Below, piece after piece: positions 63,801-64,000 of a stretch of DNA of 64,000 nucleotides (position 1 is the first letter of the stretch; each line of letters starts with the position of its first letter). The DNA lies in contig CAZMRW010000010.1 of NCBI GenBank assembly GCA_964568805.1, positions 10,369 to 74,368 on the forward strand, in the 5' to 3' direction. The position numbers were made by a program, and so were the translations under genes. This DNA is from CAZMRW01 sp964568805 (GTDB lineage: Bacteria; Pseudomonadota; Gammaproteobacteria; Methylococcales; Methylomonadaceae). The notes beneath the pieces were generated by a model, which saw only the letters and a list, made by a program, of their open reading frames with translations, did no database searches and was not told the DNA's origin.

Positions 63801-64000
63801 CGCGCACTCGGCCACGGATTCAAGCTTCTCTGGGCCAACATCGGGGCTCATCTCGAATACGGCGTTCAAGGTTGGTTATTCGGCGAACTCAAGGAAAAGA
63901 ACATCAGTCCTCCGGAGAAATGGACTGACCTGAAATCCGTGTTCTTTTTCGTATTGGATGTGCTTGGGTTAAACGTCGACCATATATTCGAGTTGCTTAA
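60858..64000 (+). CDS. eCIS effector 4: leader with two tandem eCIS_core domains (3' end outside window)
   Basis: At least 1047 codons, open to the window end. Leader (about 1-100: LIQAKRLTAGGKIIGLQRKL, YEQEADRVARQV). First eCIS_core at about 175-254 with RAYMEPRFGVDFSHVHVHTG and HELTH at 246-250. Second eCIS_core at about 340-420 with LPKETLSSYEPAFGADFSKV and HELTH at 412-416. A long helical, hydrophobic-patch region follows (AIKATFYLILQVFNLPPDL, VQWITDQVTSLADWAQLQL), like the body of effector 2. The C-terminal effector domain is not visible. ATG 60858 lies in the conserved leader context. Confidence 0.9.
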   Translation, partial: MNQKLVTDSPEKTQRHVESRETNPDSAQSFQSGVHPVAQLQRTLGNRNVAKLIQAKRLTAGGKIIGLQRKLTVGAADDRYEQEADRVARQVMNTSDAMATASAERASSYEGTRNQTLQAKLLAAAITPVAQRQKEKENKEDKDREEEEEKEPIQTKSAGALSESFDAGGDVETQLGLSKGRGSPLPDPIRAYMEPRFGVDFSHVHVHTGSEALQMNQAVGAQAFTHGSDIYFGAGHSPANLELTAHELTHVIQQTGSPPLQKKERERGKAPPIPDPSIQRICAACAVGEREEKEVGPIEIQRKPVLGIAGYPTEAEPAIAKAESGRLQASSDFQQKLYQSKGSGTPLPKETLSSYEPAFGADFSKVIIHTGTDAVAMNKEIGARAFTHGSDIYFNEGMYDPTSSSGKQLLAHELTHTVQQGASTLQTNKQTGGPGSDYSKANAPNIQADWSNVGIPFTNYEFDPSIEGVKNAANIAKDVVTDFGETQGWMILREFAPAVVPIVQKGPEGIFDWLKESAGTAVEGVFDSLMSPVRAVSGVGQQLFAQFAPMLASIQEAGVKIEQNDCTPLREAAEKIETTAGQLITPIVEKLQPVVAGVKDFLSSLWEKIGAPIWDWIKDYASAKWAEIMMIVDQIQAAAKWIWDNTEWVRSIADQAWTWFKNKLGIGEGVEGQDGILQWVQQKLEAAWNVLKAKLEPFKRELTAVGTAVGEVALALSPAGPVLAIGNAVAGAAQGLRWIYTNWGKGDMVVQARVYLEKILIPSLQGAANRLGAAIVRMADSITGALVNFAAGLVRAVGSLGDSLLGVAVSAVQWITDQVTSLADWAQLQLGQLSQWMTSALDKFQLFLQQMLAFFEKVGNVVLDIWGLPVLLGEQVWNWVPACIRDPIVDFLGPIILRQIEIFQELVKDNDAWQKTKTEVGKIIRLVFTDHDLMGAIKATFYLILQVFNLPPDLLTTVAQKALSAWDIVIKKPLDFIKNTVRALGHGFKLLWANIGAHLEYGVQGWLFGELKEKNISPPEKWTDLKSVFFFVLDVLGLNVDHIFELL

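Overview
The window looks like chromosome of a gammaproteobacterium. The evidence is the adk, leuC, leuD, asd and fimV genes, with asd-fimV in the usual gammaproteobacterial order, a Wsp-type chemosensory operon, and outer-membrane lipoproteins and a TonB receptor. A methanotroph-like Methylococcales host is a guess from overall style, not shown by any diagnostic gene. No tRNA, rRNA or CRISPR array was seen.

Left part (1-14554, all minus strand): a Wsp-like surface-sensing or c-di-GMP chemosensory operon. In transcription order it has CheW, CheR-TPR, CheW, a possible 50-aa ORF, a TonB-dependent receptor, a YfiR-family periplasmic protein, a CHASE8/multi-PAS methyl-accepting protein, a CheA-REC hybrid kinase, CheB, and a REC-GAF-PAS-GAF-GGDEF output protein cut by the window edge. 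The TonB receptor and YfiR are inserted next to an MCP whose periplasmic domain looks like that of YfiN. This suggests that a YfiR switch feeds the Wsp-type cascade.

Middle (15028-21829, plus strand): housekeeping genes adk, leuC, leuD, asd and fimV. leuB is not at its usual place between leuD and asd; a 235-bp spacer with a perfect 13-bp hairpin lies there.

Right part (22212-64000): a contractile injection system (eCIS) island. It starts with a Ser/Thr phosphorylation module: two membrane kinases, a PP2C phosphatase, a vWA-FHA protein and a zinc-ribbon FHA protein, like the threonine-phosphorylation control of type VI secretion. A long minus-strand operon (46377 down to 29183) follows: Pvc16_N/DUF4255 cap-type protein, CarboxypepD_reg-like protein, two sheaths, tube, tail assembly protein, DUF6760-like protein, second tube, a 965-aa disordered protein rich in [ILVM]QR tripeptides, LysM adaptor, gpD-like hub, gpV-like spike, gp25, two baseplate J-like proteins, a gpI-like protein and an NGQ-motif protein. 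Two coiled-coil lipoproteins and a two-module AAA+ ATPase come next.

The island ends with a plus-strand effector array (50826 to beyond 64000) of four proteins. They share one N-terminal leader but have different C-termini: peptidoglycan-binding plus a second HExxH motif; a 1473-aa protein with a basic tail; a papain-like Cys/His/Asp domain; and a protein with two tandem eCIS_core domains that runs off the window. The first three are each followed by a small gene that could be an immunity or partner protein, and two of these have signal peptides. The most novel points are the swappable leader, the [ILVM]QR motif shared with the disordered protein of the structural operon, and an effector that keeps the leader but has lost the eCIS_core domain.
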